A stretch of DNA of 64,000 bases from Streptomyces sp. NBC_00557 (GTDB taxonomy: Bacteria > Actinomycetota > Actinomycetes > Streptomycetales > Streptomycetaceae): assembly GCF_036345995.1 (NCBI RefSeq), contig NZ_CP107796.1, positions 4,774,001-4,838,000 on the forward strand, written 5' to 3'. Of this stretch, positions 46,776-58,667 are shown one piece after another; within the stretch, counting starts at the first letter, position 1; the number at the start of each line of letters is the position of its first letter. Made by a program: the position numbers and the translations under genes. Under the pieces are notes generated by a model. The model did not search any database and was not told the origin of the DNA. It saw only the letters and a list, made by a program, of their open reading frames with translations.

Positions 46776-48307
46776 GCGTGGCGGCAGGACGTGTCGTCGC
46801 CGGCCGGTACGAACTGTCCACCCTCATCGGGCAGGGCGGCATGGGCCAGGTGTGGACGGCGTACGACCGGCGGCTGGACCGGCGCGTGGCGGTGAAGCTG
46901 CTGCGCCCCGACAAGGTGGCCGGCCAGGAGGCGGACGAGCTGCGCCGCCGGTTCATGCGCGAGTGCCGGGTGACCGCGCAGGTGGACCACCCCGGCCTGG
47001 TGACCGTGCACGACGCGGGCAGCGAGGGCGAGGAGCTGTTCCTCGTCATGCAGTACGTCGACGGCGCCGACCTGTCCGACCATCTCGCCGAGCACGACCC
47101 GTACCCGTGGCCGTGGGCGGTCGCGGTGGCCGCGCAGCTGTGCGCCGTGCTGAGCGCCGTGCACGCCGTGCCGATCGTGCACCGCGACCTCAAGCCGCGC
47201 AACGTGATGGTGAAGCAGGACGGCACGGTCACGGTGCTCGACCTGGGCGTGGCCTCGGTCATGGACACCGACACCACCCGGCTCACCCACACCGGCTCCC
47301 CGATCGGCTCGCCCGCCTACATGGCGCCGGAGCAGGCGATGGGCGGCGCGGTCGGGCCGTACACGGACCTGTACGCGCTGGGCGTGCTGATGCACGAACT
47401 GCTCAGCGGAGACGTGCCGTTCGCGGGTTCCACGGCGCTCGGCGTGCTGCACCGGCACCTGTACGAGCCGCCGCTGCCGGTGCGCCGTATCCGCCCGGAG
47501 GTCCCCGAGGCGCTCGAGGCGCTGGTGCTGCGCCTGCTCGCGAAGGACCCGCAGCACCGGCCGGCGTCCGCGCAGGAGGTGTACGAGGACCTGGCGGCGC
47601 TGCTGCCCGCGCGCGGGACGCCCAGCGGGGCCCCCTTGGACCCCACGCGCCCCTTCCTGCGCCCGCACGCCCCTTGGCCGGACCGCGCGCGGACCCCCGC
47701 GCCCCAGCCGGCCCCCGTCGCGCCGGCGCCGCCGGTGGCCGAGAAGCCCGATGTCGCCGCCGCCGTCGAGGAGGTCAAGCGGCTGCTGGGGGAGGGGCGC
47801 ATCACCCAGGCCGTGGACATCCTCGGCGCGATCCTGCCGGCCGCCGCCGAGCAGCACGGCGAGCACTCCCCGGTCGTGCGCACCCTGCGCAAGCAGTACG
47901 CGGCCACGCTCATGGACGACGGCCAGTACCGGCGCGCGCTGCCCGAACTGCGCCGGCTCGCCGACGAACGCGCCGCCGAGGCCGGCCAGGCCGACCCGCA
48001 GTCCCTGCGCTACCGCTACGAGGCCGCGCAGTGCCTGGAGCAGCTGGGCCAGCCGGCGGCGGCGCTCGCCGAGTACCGGGCGCTGCTGCCGTACTACGAG
48101 AACCAGTACGTCTCCGGAGACCCGCAGCTCGCTCACGAGGTGCGCCGGCGCATCGGCCATCTGCTGCTCGCCCTCGGCGACCGCCCCTCCGCCCATGACA
48201 CCCTCGCCCGGCTGCTGATGGACGTGGAGCGGCTGCACGGTCCCGGGTATCCGATGGCCCTGGAGATCCGGCGCACCCTGCAGTGGCTGGGGCAGGTGCG
48301 GGGCTAG
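46772..48307 (+). CDS. Serine/threonine protein kinase with C-terminal TPR-like region
   Basis: A 511-residue Hanks-type kinase without a transmembrane segment. Kinase domain (about 12-275): glycine loop LIGQGGMGQVW, VAVKLL lysine, catalytic loop HRDLKPRNVMV, DLG in place of DFG (VLDLGVASV) and APEQAM. A Pro-rich linker is followed by helical TPR-like repeats (about 330-505; AVDILGAILPAAAEQHGEHS, LPELRRLADERAAEAG, LAEYRALLPYYENQY). The soluble form and the coupled membrane protein suggest recruitment to the membrane by the upstream gene product. Confidence 0.9.
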   Translation: MSVAAGRVVAGRYELSTLIGQGGMGQVWTAYDRRLDRRVAVKLLRPDKVAGQEADELRRRFMRECRVTAQVDHPGLVTVHDAGSEGEELFLVMQYVDGADLSDHLAEHDPYPWPWAVAVAAQLCAVLSAVHAVPIVHRDLKPRNVMVKQDGTVTVLDLGVASVMDTDTTRLTHTGSPIGSPAYMAPEQAMGGAVGPYTDLYALGVLMHELLSGDVPFAGSTALGVLHRHLYEPPLPVRRIRPEVPEALEALVLRLLAKDPQHRPASAQEVYEDLAALLPARGTPSGAPLDPTRPFLRPHAPWPDRARTPAPQPAPVAPAPPVAEKPDVAAAVEEVKRLLGEGRITQAVDILGAILPAAAEQHGEHSPVVRTLRKQYAATLMDDGQYRRALPELRRLADERAAEAGQADPQSLRYRYEAAQCLEQLGQPAAALAEYRALLPYYENQYVSGDPQLAHEVRRRIGHLLLALGDRPSAHDTLARLLMDVERLHGPGYPMALEIRRTLQWLGQVRG

Positions 48308-48369
48308 CGGAACGGGTTGATACGTTGCGCGTCGATCAACCAGGTGACGTGTCAACAGGGGTGGGACTC

Positions 48370-49197
48370 ATGGCCGGCCATCGGCAGTCGAAGAAGCGCA
48401 GACACCTCACGTGGGCGGTGGCCGGCGCGGCCGTCGTCGCCGGCGCCGGGATCGCGGCGCAGACCTCCATGGCCGCCACGACGTGGCCGGCGCAGAGGAC
48501 CTTCACCGGCCACGCCTTCGACACCTGCGCCGCGCCCTCGCTGCCGGCGATGAAGGCCTGGCACACCGGCTTCTACGGGGCCGCCGCCGTCTACGTGGGC
48601 GGCAGGAACCGCGGCTGCTCCCAGCCGAACCTCACCGCGTCCTGGGTGAAGTCGGTCAGCGCCGTCGGCTGGAAGCTCATCCCGATCTACGTCGGCGCCC
48701 AGCCGCCCTGCCAGTCCGGCTCCAGCCCGGAGAAGCTCACCGCCACCACGGCCGCCTCCCTCGGCAGGACGGACGCGGACGACGCGGTGGCCAAGGCGTC
48801 GGCGCTCGGCATGAAGGCCGGCAGCCCCGTCTTCCTCGACATGGAGCCGTACGACATCACGAACACGTCGTGCAACAACGCCGTGCTGACCTACGTCCGG
48901 GCCTTCGACAAGGAGCTGCGCGCCAAGACGTACCGCAGCGGCTTCTACGGCTTCACCAGCTCCAGCGCCAAGGCGATCGCCACCGCCGCCGACAAGACGG
49001 ACCTGCCGGGCAACCTCTGGTACGCGCTGTGGGACAAGCAGTACACCACGACCACGGACTGGCCGTGGGGCTCCACGCAGTTCACCGGCCACAGCCGCGG
49101 CCACCAGTACATCGTGAACAGCAAGGAGACGCGGGGCGGCTACACGATCACCGTGGACCGTGACGCCTGGGACGGCCCGGTGGCCATCACGGGCTGA
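48370..49197 (+). CDS. Secreted DUF1906 (Rv2525c-like, glycoside-hydrolase-like) protein
   Basis: A 275-residue exported protein with a basic N-terminus (RQSKKRRH), a hydrophobic signal core and a cleavage site near SMAATTW. The domain starts GHAFDTCAAPSLPAMKAWH and contains YVGGRNRGC, IPIYVGAQ, VFLDMEPYD and FYGFTSSS. It is a TIM-barrel related to GH25-like proteins that bind or cut peptidoglycan. The acidic DMEP is in the place of the catalytic acid. It lies downstream of the kinase after a 62-base gap with its own ribosome site. Confidence 0.85.
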   Translation: MAGHRQSKKRRHLTWAVAGAAVVAGAGIAAQTSMAATTWPAQRTFTGHAFDTCAAPSLPAMKAWHTGFYGAAAVYVGGRNRGCSQPNLTASWVKSVSAVGWKLIPIYVGAQPPCQSGSSPEKLTATTAASLGRTDADDAVAKASALGMKAGSPVFLDMEPYDITNTSCNNAVLTYVRAFDKELRAKTYRSGFYGFTSSSAKAIATAADKTDLPGNLWYALWDKQYTTTTDWPWGSTQFTGHSRGHQYIVNSKETRGGYTITVDRDAWDGPVAITG

Positions 49198-49333
49198 GCG
49201 CGCCAGGGTGCGGCGGTGCCGGAAGTCGTGGTGAATCGTTGGTCGAATGGGTTGGCCTGAGCTGAGGCGCTGCCTACCATCGATCACCGCAAGACTTTGT
49301 GCACCGTCGCACAATCTCCCCCAGGAGGTCTCC

Positions 49334-49987
49334 TTGCACCGCCGCCGTCGCACCGCGCTCGTCCTCACCGCCGCGATCGCCGCCGCGGCACCCTTGCTGA
49401 CCGCCTGCGGAAAGGATGCGCACCCCGGCGCCGCGGCCGTCGTCGGCGGGCAGCGGATCACCGTCGCGCAGCTGCAGAGCCGGGTCAGCGAGGTCCGCGC
49501 GGCGCAGCGGGCCGCGGTGCCGGACGAGACGCAGTACCAGCAGGTGCTCGCCTCCACCAGCAGCCTGACCCGGGACACCCTGCACAACATGGTCCTCGAC
49601 CGGGTGCTGCACCGCGCCGCCGAGGACGCGGGCATCACGGTGACCCGCGAGGAGGTCCAGCAGATGCGCACGGGCCTGGAGCAGCAGGCCGGCGGCGCCA
49701 AGGGCCTGCAGACGGCCTGGCTGCAGAAGTACGGCATCGCGCCCGCCCGCCTCGACGACAACCTCCGGCTCCAGCTGGAGGCGCAGAAGCTGGCCCAGCA
49801 CCTCGGCACCGACACCACCCAGCCCGCCTTCTGGAAGGCCCTGTCCAAGGCGTCCCAGGAGCTGCACATCGACCTCAACCCGCGCTACGGCACCTGGGAC
49901 GTGCGAAAGAGCAGCCGCGTGGACGCGAGGACGCCCTGGGTGCGGGAGGTCACGACGGCGTCCGGCGGGCAGCCGCTGACCGCATAG
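49334..49987 (+). CDS. SurA N-terminal domain lipoprotein
   Basis: A 217-residue exported lipoprotein (signal with lipobox LLTAC at about residue 25). The mature part is SurA_N-like: AAVVGGQRITVAQLQSRVSEV, a helical region with TRDTLHNMVLDRVLHRAAED and VTREEVQQM. It lacks the PPIase parvulin domain, so it would be a chaperone-like holder for exported proteins rather than an isomerase. The TTG at 49334 is chosen because AGGAGG is perfectly spaced and the Arg-rich signal begins there. Confidence 0.85.
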   Translation: MHRRRRTALVLTAAIAAAAPLLTACGKDAHPGAAAVVGGQRITVAQLQSRVSEVRAAQRAAVPDETQYQQVLASTSSLTRDTLHNMVLDRVLHRAAEDAGITVTREEVQQMRTGLEQQAGGAKGLQTAWLQKYGIAPARLDDNLRLQLEAQKLAQHLGTDTTQPAFWKALSKASQELHIDLNPRYGTWDVRKSSRVDARTPWVREVTTASGGQPLTA

Positions 49988-50072
49988 CGCGGCCGGTCAT
50001 ACGATCACACGAGCGTCCCCGCCCTGTGGATGACCGGATCCGCTCCTGGTCGGGGTGGGTTACGTTCGGACC

Positions 50073-51134
50073 GTGAACGCATCCAGCTCCGACCTCGCCC
50101 CCGCCGCCGGCCCCGGCCGCGTCGTCCTGCTCACCACCAGCCACCGCGTCGCCCCCGGCCTGCTGTCCTGGCCGGCCTGGCAGGCCCTGCGCACCGCCGA
50201 CGCCGTGCTGTGCGCGGACGGCGCGCATCCGCAGCTGCCGTATCTGCGCGAGGCCGGGATAGCGGTCCGGGAGGCGTCCCCCACCGCGCAGGAGCTGGTC
50301 GACGCCTGCGCCGGCGGGCGCACGGTCGTGGTCGTGGCCACCGGCGAGGGGGAGCCCGCGCTCACCGACGGCCTGGCCCGGCTGGCCGGCTCCGGCCGGG
50401 TCGCCATGCCCGAGCTGGAGCTGCTGCCCGCCTCCTACGACCTGCCCGGCGCCCGCCTGCTGGACCTCGTGCAGGTCATGGACCGCATCCGCGCCGAGTG
50501 CCCCTGGTCCTCCCGGCAGACCCACGAGGGCCTCGCCAAGTACGGCATCGAGGAGGCGTACGAGCTGGTCGAGGCGATCGAGGCCGGCGACCGCGAGGAG
50601 CTGCGCGAGGAGCTCGGCGACGTGCTCCTCCAGGTCGTCTTCCACTCCCGGATCGCCGAGGAGCACCCGGACGCGCCGTTCTCCGTCGACGACGTGGCCG
50701 GCGGCATCGTCGCCAAGCTCGTGCACCGGCACCCGCATGTCTTCGGGGACGAGAAGGCCGAGACGCCGGAGGACGTCAAGGAGCACTGGCTGCGCACCAA
50801 GGCCGAGGAGAAGCGGCGCTCGTCGGTGACCGAGGGCGTCCCGCTCGGCCAGCCCGGCCTGGCCCTCGCCGCCAAGCTCGTCTCCCGCGCGCGGACGGCG
50901 GGCCTGGACGTGCCGCTGCCGCAGGGCGAGGGCATCGGCTACGAGCTGCTGGCCCTGGCGGCCCGCGCCGAGGCGGAGGGCGTGGACCCGGAGGCGGCCC
51001 TGCGCGCGGCGGCACGCGCGTACCGGGACGCGATCCGTCAGGCGGAGGGAGTCGCCCCCGAGGCGATACGCCGGGCCACCGCCGGTCACCGCGACGCGGA
51101 GACCCACGAGGCCCCGGATACGGTCGACCCGTGA
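50073..51134 (+). CDS. mazG: MazG-family nucleotide pyrophosphohydrolase
   Basis: A 353-residue protein. The N-terminal third resembles a tetrapyrrole-methylase-like domain often fused to MazG (VVLLTTSHRVAPGLLSWPAWQAL). The MazG core contains CPWSSRQTHEGLAKYGIEEAYEL and EELREELGDVLLQVVFHS, with the EExxE...ExxD metal-binding helices. A second MazG-like half follows. It hydrolyses NTPs to NMP and PPi, as a house-cleaning enzyme. GTG 50073 is used; GTG 50055 is a weaker option. Its stop overlaps the P450 start by 4 bases. Confidence 0.9.
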   Translation: MNASSSDLAPAAGPGRVVLLTTSHRVAPGLLSWPAWQALRTADAVLCADGAHPQLPYLREAGIAVREASPTAQELVDACAGGRTVVVVATGEGEPALTDGLARLAGSGRVAMPELELLPASYDLPGARLLDLVQVMDRIRAECPWSSRQTHEGLAKYGIEEAYELVEAIEAGDREELREELGDVLLQVVFHSRIAEEHPDAPFSVDDVAGGIVAKLVHRHPHVFGDEKAETPEDVKEHWLRTKAEEKRRSSVTEGVPLGQPGLALAAKLVSRARTAGLDVPLPQGEGIGYELLALAARAEAEGVDPEAALRAAARAYRDAIRQAEGVAPEAIRRATAGHRDAETHEAPDTVDP

Positions 51135-52423
51135 CCGACCAGCACCACCCGACCCCCGCCCCCGGCGCCGGCCCGGGCCCCGTGCCCGCGCTGTTCAGCT
51201 GGGAGTTCGCCACCGACCCCTACCCCGCCTACGCCTGGCTGCGCGAGCACGCGCCGGTGCGGCGGACACGGTTGCCCAGTGGGGTGGAGGCCTGGCTGGT
51301 CACGCGCTACGGCGACGCGAAGCAGGCCCTCGCCGACCAGCGGCTGAGCAAGAACCCGGCGCATCACGACGAGCCCGCGCACGCCAAGGGCAAGACCGGC
51401 ATCCCGGGCGAGCGCAAGGCGGAGCTGATGACGCATCTGCTGAACATCGACCCGCCGGACCACACCCGGCTGCGCCGGCTGGTCAGCAAGGCGTTCACCC
51501 CGCGCCGCGTCGCCGAGTTCGCGCCGCGCGTGCAGGAGTTGACCGACCGTCTCATCGACCGGTTCGCCGGGAGGGGCTCCGCCGACCTCATCCACGAGTT
51601 CGCCTTCCCGCTGCCCATCTACGCCATCTGCGACCTGCTCGGCGTCCCGCGCGAGGACCAGGACGACTTCCGGGACTGGGCGGGGATGATGATCCGGCAC
51701 GGCGGCGGGCCCCGGGGCGGGGTCGCGCGGTCCGTGAAGAAGATGCGCGGCTACCTCGCCGAGCTCATCCACAAGAAGCGCGAGGCGCTGCCCGCCGAGC
51801 CCGCGCCCGGCGAGGACCTCATCTCCGGCCTCATCCGCGCCTCCGACCACGGCGAGCACCTCACCGAGAACGAGGCCGCGGCGATGGCCTTCATCCTGCT
51901 GTTCGCCGGCTTCGAGACCACCGTGAACCTGATCGGCAACGGCACCTACGCCCTGCTCACCCACCCCGGGCAGCGCGAGCGGCTCCAGGCGTCCCTGGCC
52001 CGCGGGGAGAGGGACCTGCTGGAGACCGGCGTGGAGGAACTGCTGCGCTACGACGGGCCGGTGGAGCTGGCCACCTGGCGGTTCGCCACCGAGCCGCTCA
52101 CCATCGGCGGACAGCGCATCGCGCCGGGCGACCCGGTGCTCGTGGTGCTCGCGGCGGCGGACCGGGACCCGGAGCGGTTCGCCGACCCGGACGTGCTGGA
52201 CCTCGCCCGCCGTGACAACCAGCACCTCGGCTACGGCCACGGCATCCACTACTGCCTCGGCGCGCCGCTCGCCCGGCTGGAGGGCCAGACCGCGCTCGCC
52301 ACCCTGCTCACCCGGCTGCCCGACCTGCGGCTCGCCGCCGATCCCGCCGATCTGCGCTGGCGCGGCGGGCTCATCATGCGGGGACTGCGCACGCTGCCCG
52401 TGGAGTTCACACCCACCGCCTGA
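51131..52423 (+). CDS. Cytochrome P450 (CYP107-like)
   Basis: A 430-residue soluble bacterial P450. Signatures: I-helix AGFETT, ExxR in EELLR, PERF domain (DPERFADPDVLDLAR) and heme loop YGHGIHYCLG (C375 as heme thiolate; a Tyr replaces the usual Phe). From memory, the syntenic S. coelicolor gene is CYP107U1, linked to sporulation. The GTG start overlaps the mazG stop (GTGA), so expression is coupled. No ferredoxin is adjacent. The substrate is unknown. Confidence 0.93.
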   Translation: MTDQHHPTPAPGAGPGPVPALFSWEFATDPYPAYAWLREHAPVRRTRLPSGVEAWLVTRYGDAKQALADQRLSKNPAHHDEPAHAKGKTGIPGERKAELMTHLLNIDPPDHTRLRRLVSKAFTPRRVAEFAPRVQELTDRLIDRFAGRGSADLIHEFAFPLPIYAICDLLGVPREDQDDFRDWAGMMIRHGGGPRGGVARSVKKMRGYLAELIHKKREALPAEPAPGEDLISGLIRASDHGEHLTENEAAAMAFILLFAGFETTVNLIGNGTYALLTHPGQRERLQASLARGERDLLETGVEELLRYDGPVELATWRFATEPLTIGGQRIAPGDPVLVVLAAADRDPERFADPDVLDLARRDNQHLGYGHGIHYCLGAPLARLEGQTALATLLTRLPDLRLAADPADLRWRGGLIMRGLRTLPVEFTPTA

Positions 52424-52591
52424 CCACGCGCCGTACGGACAAAAAGTGACCGGCGTTCAACTATGTGATCTTCACGTGATCTGCGCGGCATGAACTTGTG
52501 ACAAGTGATCGTCTGACGATACGTTCACCCATCAGCGTGGCGACGGCACCGTCCGCCGCGCCGGTTCTGCAGTCGCACGAAAGGCTTCCGT

Positions 52592-53635
52592 ATGCTCTCC
52601 GGGAACGGTCGTCACCGTCGCCCCCGTCAGGCTCCGGCCCTCCTCGTCGCGGCCGGAGTGACCGGCTCGGCCATCGCCATCCCGCTGCTCGGCGCCGCGA
52701 GCGCCAACGCCGCCGACGGCACCACCTGGGACAGGGTCGCCGAGTGCGAGAGCGGCGGATCCTGGAGCGCGGACACCGGGAACGGCTACTACGGCGGTCT
52801 GCAGATCTCGCAGGAGGACTGGGACAAGTACGGCGGCACGCAGTTCGCGGAGAGCGCCGACCAGGCCAGCCGCAACCAGCAGATCGCCGTCGCCGAGAAG
52901 ATCCTCGCCGACCAGGGCACCGCGCCGTGGGCCATGTGCGCGCTGACCGCCGGGCTGACCTCCCACTCCGGTTCGCTCGACGTCGACACGGGCGTCGGCG
53001 GCTCCGGTGGCAGCGGCGGTTCGGACGGCGCCTCCGGCTCGGCGGACGGCTCCAGTTCGTCCGGTCTGCCTGATTCGTCCTCCAATGGCTCCGGTTCGGG
53101 CCGGGCGTCCGGCTCCGACTCCTCCGGCTCCGGCACCTCCAGCCCCTCCCCGGACGCGAGCAGCACGCCCGCCCCGGGCGACGCCACCGGCACCCCGGGC
53201 ACGGCCGACTCCACCGGAGCCGGCACCCCCAAGTCGGACAAATCTCATGAGTCCGGCGCACAGGACACCGGAAGTTCGCGGGGGAGTGCCGGTCCCTCCA
53301 GCGACACGCCGGGTGCCGACATGCCGGACAATTACCAGCAGAGTGCCGGTTCTTGGAGCCTGGTCGACACCGGAGCGCTCAGCAGTGGCGGACGTCACCG
53401 TGGCGCAAGTGCGGACGAAAGTGTGACAAACGGTCAGAAGTCCTCGTCGTCCGGCCGTCACGCCGGCCGCGGGCCGGACACGTACACCGTCCGCGAGGGC
53501 GACACCCTCGCCTCCATCGCCGACTCGCTCGGCGTCGACGGCGGCTGGCGCGCGCTCTATGAGAGCAACAAGAAGGTCATCGGCGCCGACCCCGACGACA
53601 TCGCCGCCGGTCAGACCCTGAAAACCGACGGATAA
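52592..53635 (+). CDS. Resuscitation-promoting factor with long Ser/Gly linker and LysM
   Basis: A 347-residue secreted muralytic protein: signal peptide (to about ANAA), Rpf domain (about 43-115, TTWDRVAECESGGSW ... GLQISQEDWDKYGG; catalytic Glu in ECESGG), a low-complexity Ser/Gly/Asp linker of about 170 residues and C-terminal LysM (about 296-345, YTVREGDTLASIADSLG). It cleaves peptidoglycan during germination or growth. It precedes a shorter paralogue in tandem. Its upstream region (52424-52591) lacks the ydaO riboswitch seen in front of the paralogue. Confidence 0.9.
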   Translation: MLSGNGRHRRPRQAPALLVAAGVTGSAIAIPLLGAASANAADGTTWDRVAECESGGSWSADTGNGYYGGLQISQEDWDKYGGTQFAESADQASRNQQIAVAEKILADQGTAPWAMCALTAGLTSHSGSLDVDTGVGGSGGSGGSDGASGSADGSSSSGLPDSSSNGSGSGRASGSDSSGSGTSSPSPDASSTPAPGDATGTPGTADSTGAGTPKSDKSHESGAQDTGSSRGSAGPSSDTPGADMPDNYQQSAGSWSLVDTGALSSGGRHRGASADESVTNGQKSSSSGRHAGRGPDTYTVREGDTLASIADSLGVDGGWRALYESNKKVIGADPDDIAAGQTLKTDG

Positions 53636-53730
53636 AACGGCGCTGGCCAGGGCTAGTTGACGCCCCACTTGATCACGCAATGTCCGATTTGGAGAAAGTG
53701 TGGGATGAGTCTCAGAAGCCCTGATCGTCT

Positions 53731-53760
53731 TTGAAATTCGGCCGACGGCGTGTCTACGGT
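53731..53760 (+). promoter_or_regulatory. Candidate promoter of rpfA
   Basis: TTGAAA (53731-53736) and TACGGT (53755-53760) with an 18-base spacer, about 37 bases before the riboswitch aptamer. This is a plausible HrdB-type promoter. Confidence 0.45.
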
Positions 53761-53796
53761 CAGGACCGCTCGTCACCACGAGCCCCGGCAGTCGCA

Positions 53797-54700
<904 letters not shown>

Positions 54701-54779
54701 CGGCCGGCGCCTGACGCCCGGCTCCGATCCGGCCCACAGCGCCCTCACAGCCGCCGCCCCCCAACGGGAGGCCTCGTGA

Positions 54780-56345
<1,566 letters not shown>

Positions 56346-56405
56346 GCACAGCAAGGGCTGAGCCCCAGAGCTGAGCCAACGCGGAGTAAGGCTTAGCCAG
56401 TCGTC

Positions 56406-56450
56406 CGTACGTCCCCGGACCCGGTCCCGTACCGTGTCCGGGGACGTACG
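56406..56450 (+). terminator. Hairpin after eno
   Basis: Perfect 15-bp arms CGTACGTCCCCGGAC and GTCCGGGGACGTACG around a 15-base loop, about 60 bases after the eno stop. No T-run. Confidence 0.6.
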
Positions 56451-56492
56451 CACGTGTGAGGCCACACCGGCGAAGGGGAGCGGAGGAGCCAG

Positions 56493-56969
56493 ATGGCCGT
56501 GAAGGACCGGGACCGTTTCTCCACCGCGACCAGGCTGCGGCTGCTCGGCGAGCAGACGGCGGCCCGGGTCTACCGCTCGCAGAGCAGGCGGCAGGCCCGC
56601 CGTTCCCGGCTCACCGGCCGCGCCGCGCTGCTCGCTCTGGTGCTGTGCTCGCTGGTCGTCGCGCTCGCCTACCCGATGCGGCAGTACGTCTCCCAGCGCG
56701 CGCAGATCTCCGACCTCCAGCGCCAGCAGCAGCAGGCCCGCAAGCGGGTGGAGCAGCTGCGCGACCTCAAGGCGCGCTGGCAGGACGACTCCTACGCCGA
56801 GCAGCAGATCCGGCTCCGGCTGCACTATGTGATGCCCGGCGAGACCGGGTACACGGTGATCGACCCGGGCCTGGCCAAGCAGTCCCGCGCCGACCTCAGG
56901 GGAGCCCGGCGCCCCTGGTATGCGAACGTCTGGGACGGAGTCGACAAGTCCGACGCCTCCGACCAGTGA
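56493..56969 (+). CDS. divIC: Septum formation initiator (FtsB/DivIC family)
   Basis: A 158-residue bitopic membrane protein: basic cytoplasmic N-terminus, one transmembrane helix (about 44-63, AALLALVLCSLVVALAYPM), coiled coil (about 70-105, RAQISDLQRQQQQARKRVEQ) and a short extracytoplasmic domain (DDSYAEQQIRLRLHYVMPGE) typical of DivIC. It joins FtsL/FtsQ in the division complex. The eno-divIC-DUF501-ppx order is conserved in actinobacteria. Confidence 0.92.
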   Translation: MAVKDRDRFSTATRLRLLGEQTAARVYRSQSRRQARRSRLTGRAALLALVLCSLVVALAYPMRQYVSQRAQISDLQRQQQQARKRVEQLRDLKARWQDDSYAEQQIRLRLHYVMPGETGYTVIDPGLAKQSRADLRGARRPWYANVWDGVDKSDASDQ

Positions 56970-56998
56970 ACCCACAGAAAGCCTTTCGAAGACCAGTC

Positions 56999-58561
56999 AT
57001 GGAACAGCCCCCGCCGCCCACCCCGCGCACCGAGCCCACCGACGCGGACGTCGAGGCCTTCAAGCAGCAGCTCGGCCGCCCGCCGCGGGGCCTGCGGGCC
57101 ATCGCGCACCGCTGCCCGTGCGGCCGGCCGGACGTCGTGGAGACCGCGCCGCGGCTGCCCGACGGCACGCCCTTCCCGACGACGTACTACCTGACGTGCC
57201 CGCGCGCCGCCTCGGCGATCGGGACGCTGGAGGCGAACGGCGTCATGAAGGAGATGACGCAGCGCCTGCAGCGCGACCCCGAGCTGGCCGCGGCCTACCG
57301 GGCCGCGCACGAGGACTACATCGCGCGCCGGGACGCCATCGAGGTCCTGGAGGGCTTCCCCAGCGCCGGCGGTATGCCCGACCGCGTGAAGTGCCTGCAC
57401 GTCCTGGTCGCCCACTCGCTGGCCGCGGGACCGGGGGTGAACCCGCTCGGCGACGAGGCGCTCGCGATGCTGCCGGAGTGGTGGCGCAAGGGGCCGTGCG
57501 TGCAGCCGCTGGAAGCGCCCGACCCCGCGGACGAGCACCCCGGCGAGGAGGGGGCGGTCTTCGACCCCGCCGAGGTCCGCAGCGGCTTCTTCGCCGAGAA
57601 GCCCCTGGTACCGGAGGGCTTCTCCCGGGTCGCCGCCGTCGACTGCGGCACGAACTCCATCCGGCTGCTGGTCGCCGACGTCAACCCGGCCACCGGCGAG
57701 CTGCTGGAGCTGGACCGGCGCATGACGATCGTGCGGCTCGGCCAGGACGTGGACCGCACCGGCCGGCTGGCGCCCGAGGCGCTTCAGCGGACCTTCGCCG
57801 CGTGCCGGGAGTACGCCGGGGTGATCCGCGAACTCGGCGCCGCCAAGGTGCGGTTCGTCGCCACCTCCGCCTCCCGCGACGCCGAGAACCGGGACGACTT
57901 CGTGCGCGGGGTGCTGGACATTCTCGGGGTCGAGCCGGAGGTGATCAGCGGCGACCAGGAGGCCGAGTTCTCCTTCACCGGCGCGACCAAGGAGCTGACC
58001 GGGCGGGACGACCTGGCCAGGCCGTACCTGGTGGTGGACATCGGCGGCGGCTCCACCGAGTTCGTCGTCGGCGACGACCGGGTGCGCGCCGCGCGCTCGG
58101 TGGACGTCGGCTGCGTGCGGATGACGGAACGCCACCTGGTGCAGGACGGCACGGTCTGCGACCCGCCGACCGCGGAGCGGATCGCCGCGATGCGGGCCGA
58201 CATCGAGGCCGCCCTGGACCTCGCCGAGGAGACGGTCCCGCTGCGCGAGGCGCGCACCCTGGTGGGGCTCGCCGGGTCCGTCACCACCGTCTCCGCCATC
58301 GCCCAGGACCTGCCCGAGTACGACTCCGCGCGCATCCACCACTCCCGGATCTCCCGCGACCGCGTCCGCGAGATCACCGAGTGGCTGCTGCGCTCCACCC
58401 ACGCCGAGCGCGCGGCGGTCCCGTCCATGCACCCGGGCCGGGTCGACGTCATCGGCGCGGGCGCCCTGGTGCTGCTCGCGATCATGGAGCGGACCGGTGC
58501 CGAGGAGGTCGTGGTGAGCGAGCACGACATCCTCGACGGCATCGCGTGGTCGGTGGCGTAG
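56999..58561 (+). CDS. DUF501 protein fused to Ppx/GppA phosphatase
   Basis: One uninterrupted frame of 520 residues joins two proteins that are usually separate neighbours. Residues about 12-175 are DUF501 (FKQQLGRPPRGLRAIAHRCP ... VKCLHVLVAHSLAAGPGVNP). A linker of about 40 residues has no stop. Residues about 215-520 are Ppx/GppA (AAVDCGTNSIRLLVAD, FVATSASRDAENR, VVDIGGGSTEF, LVGLAGSVTT). The phosphatase hydrolyses polyphosphate or pppGpp. A GTG near 57500 with an AAGGGG upstream could also give a shorter phosphatase. Either a true gene fusion or loss of the DUF501 stop. Confidence 0.85.
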   Translation: MEQPPPPTPRTEPTDADVEAFKQQLGRPPRGLRAIAHRCPCGRPDVVETAPRLPDGTPFPTTYYLTCPRAASAIGTLEANGVMKEMTQRLQRDPELAAAYRAAHEDYIARRDAIEVLEGFPSAGGMPDRVKCLHVLVAHSLAAGPGVNPLGDEALAMLPEWWRKGPCVQPLEAPDPADEHPGEEGAVFDPAEVRSGFFAEKPLVPEGFSRVAAVDCGTNSIRLLVADVNPATGELLELDRRMTIVRLGQDVDRTGRLAPEALQRTFAACREYAGVIRELGAAKVRFVATSASRDAENRDDFVRGVLDILGVEPEVISGDQEAEFSFTGATKELTGRDDLARPYLVVDIGGGSTEFVVGDDRVRAARSVDVGCVRMTERHLVQDGTVCDPPTAERIAAMRADIEAALDLAEETVPLREARTLVGLAGSVTTVSAIAQDLPEYDSARIHHSRISRDRVREITEWLLRSTHAERAAVPSMHPGRVDVIGAGALVLLAIMERTGAEEVVVSEHDILDGIAWSVA

Positions 58562-58667
58562 CTCTCTTTTGTTACTGAGTGGTAGCGGTCTGCTGAGCAG
58601 GCCGGATAACGTTTGAGCGGCATGGGGGGGTCCTGCGGGGCCCCTCCGGTGCGATCACCCGGGAAAG

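Noticed and set aside
52440..52520. Possible Crp site before the first Rpf gene (GTGATCTTCACGTGATC)
   Set aside because: The match to the Streptomyces Crp consensus is too weak to call by eye.
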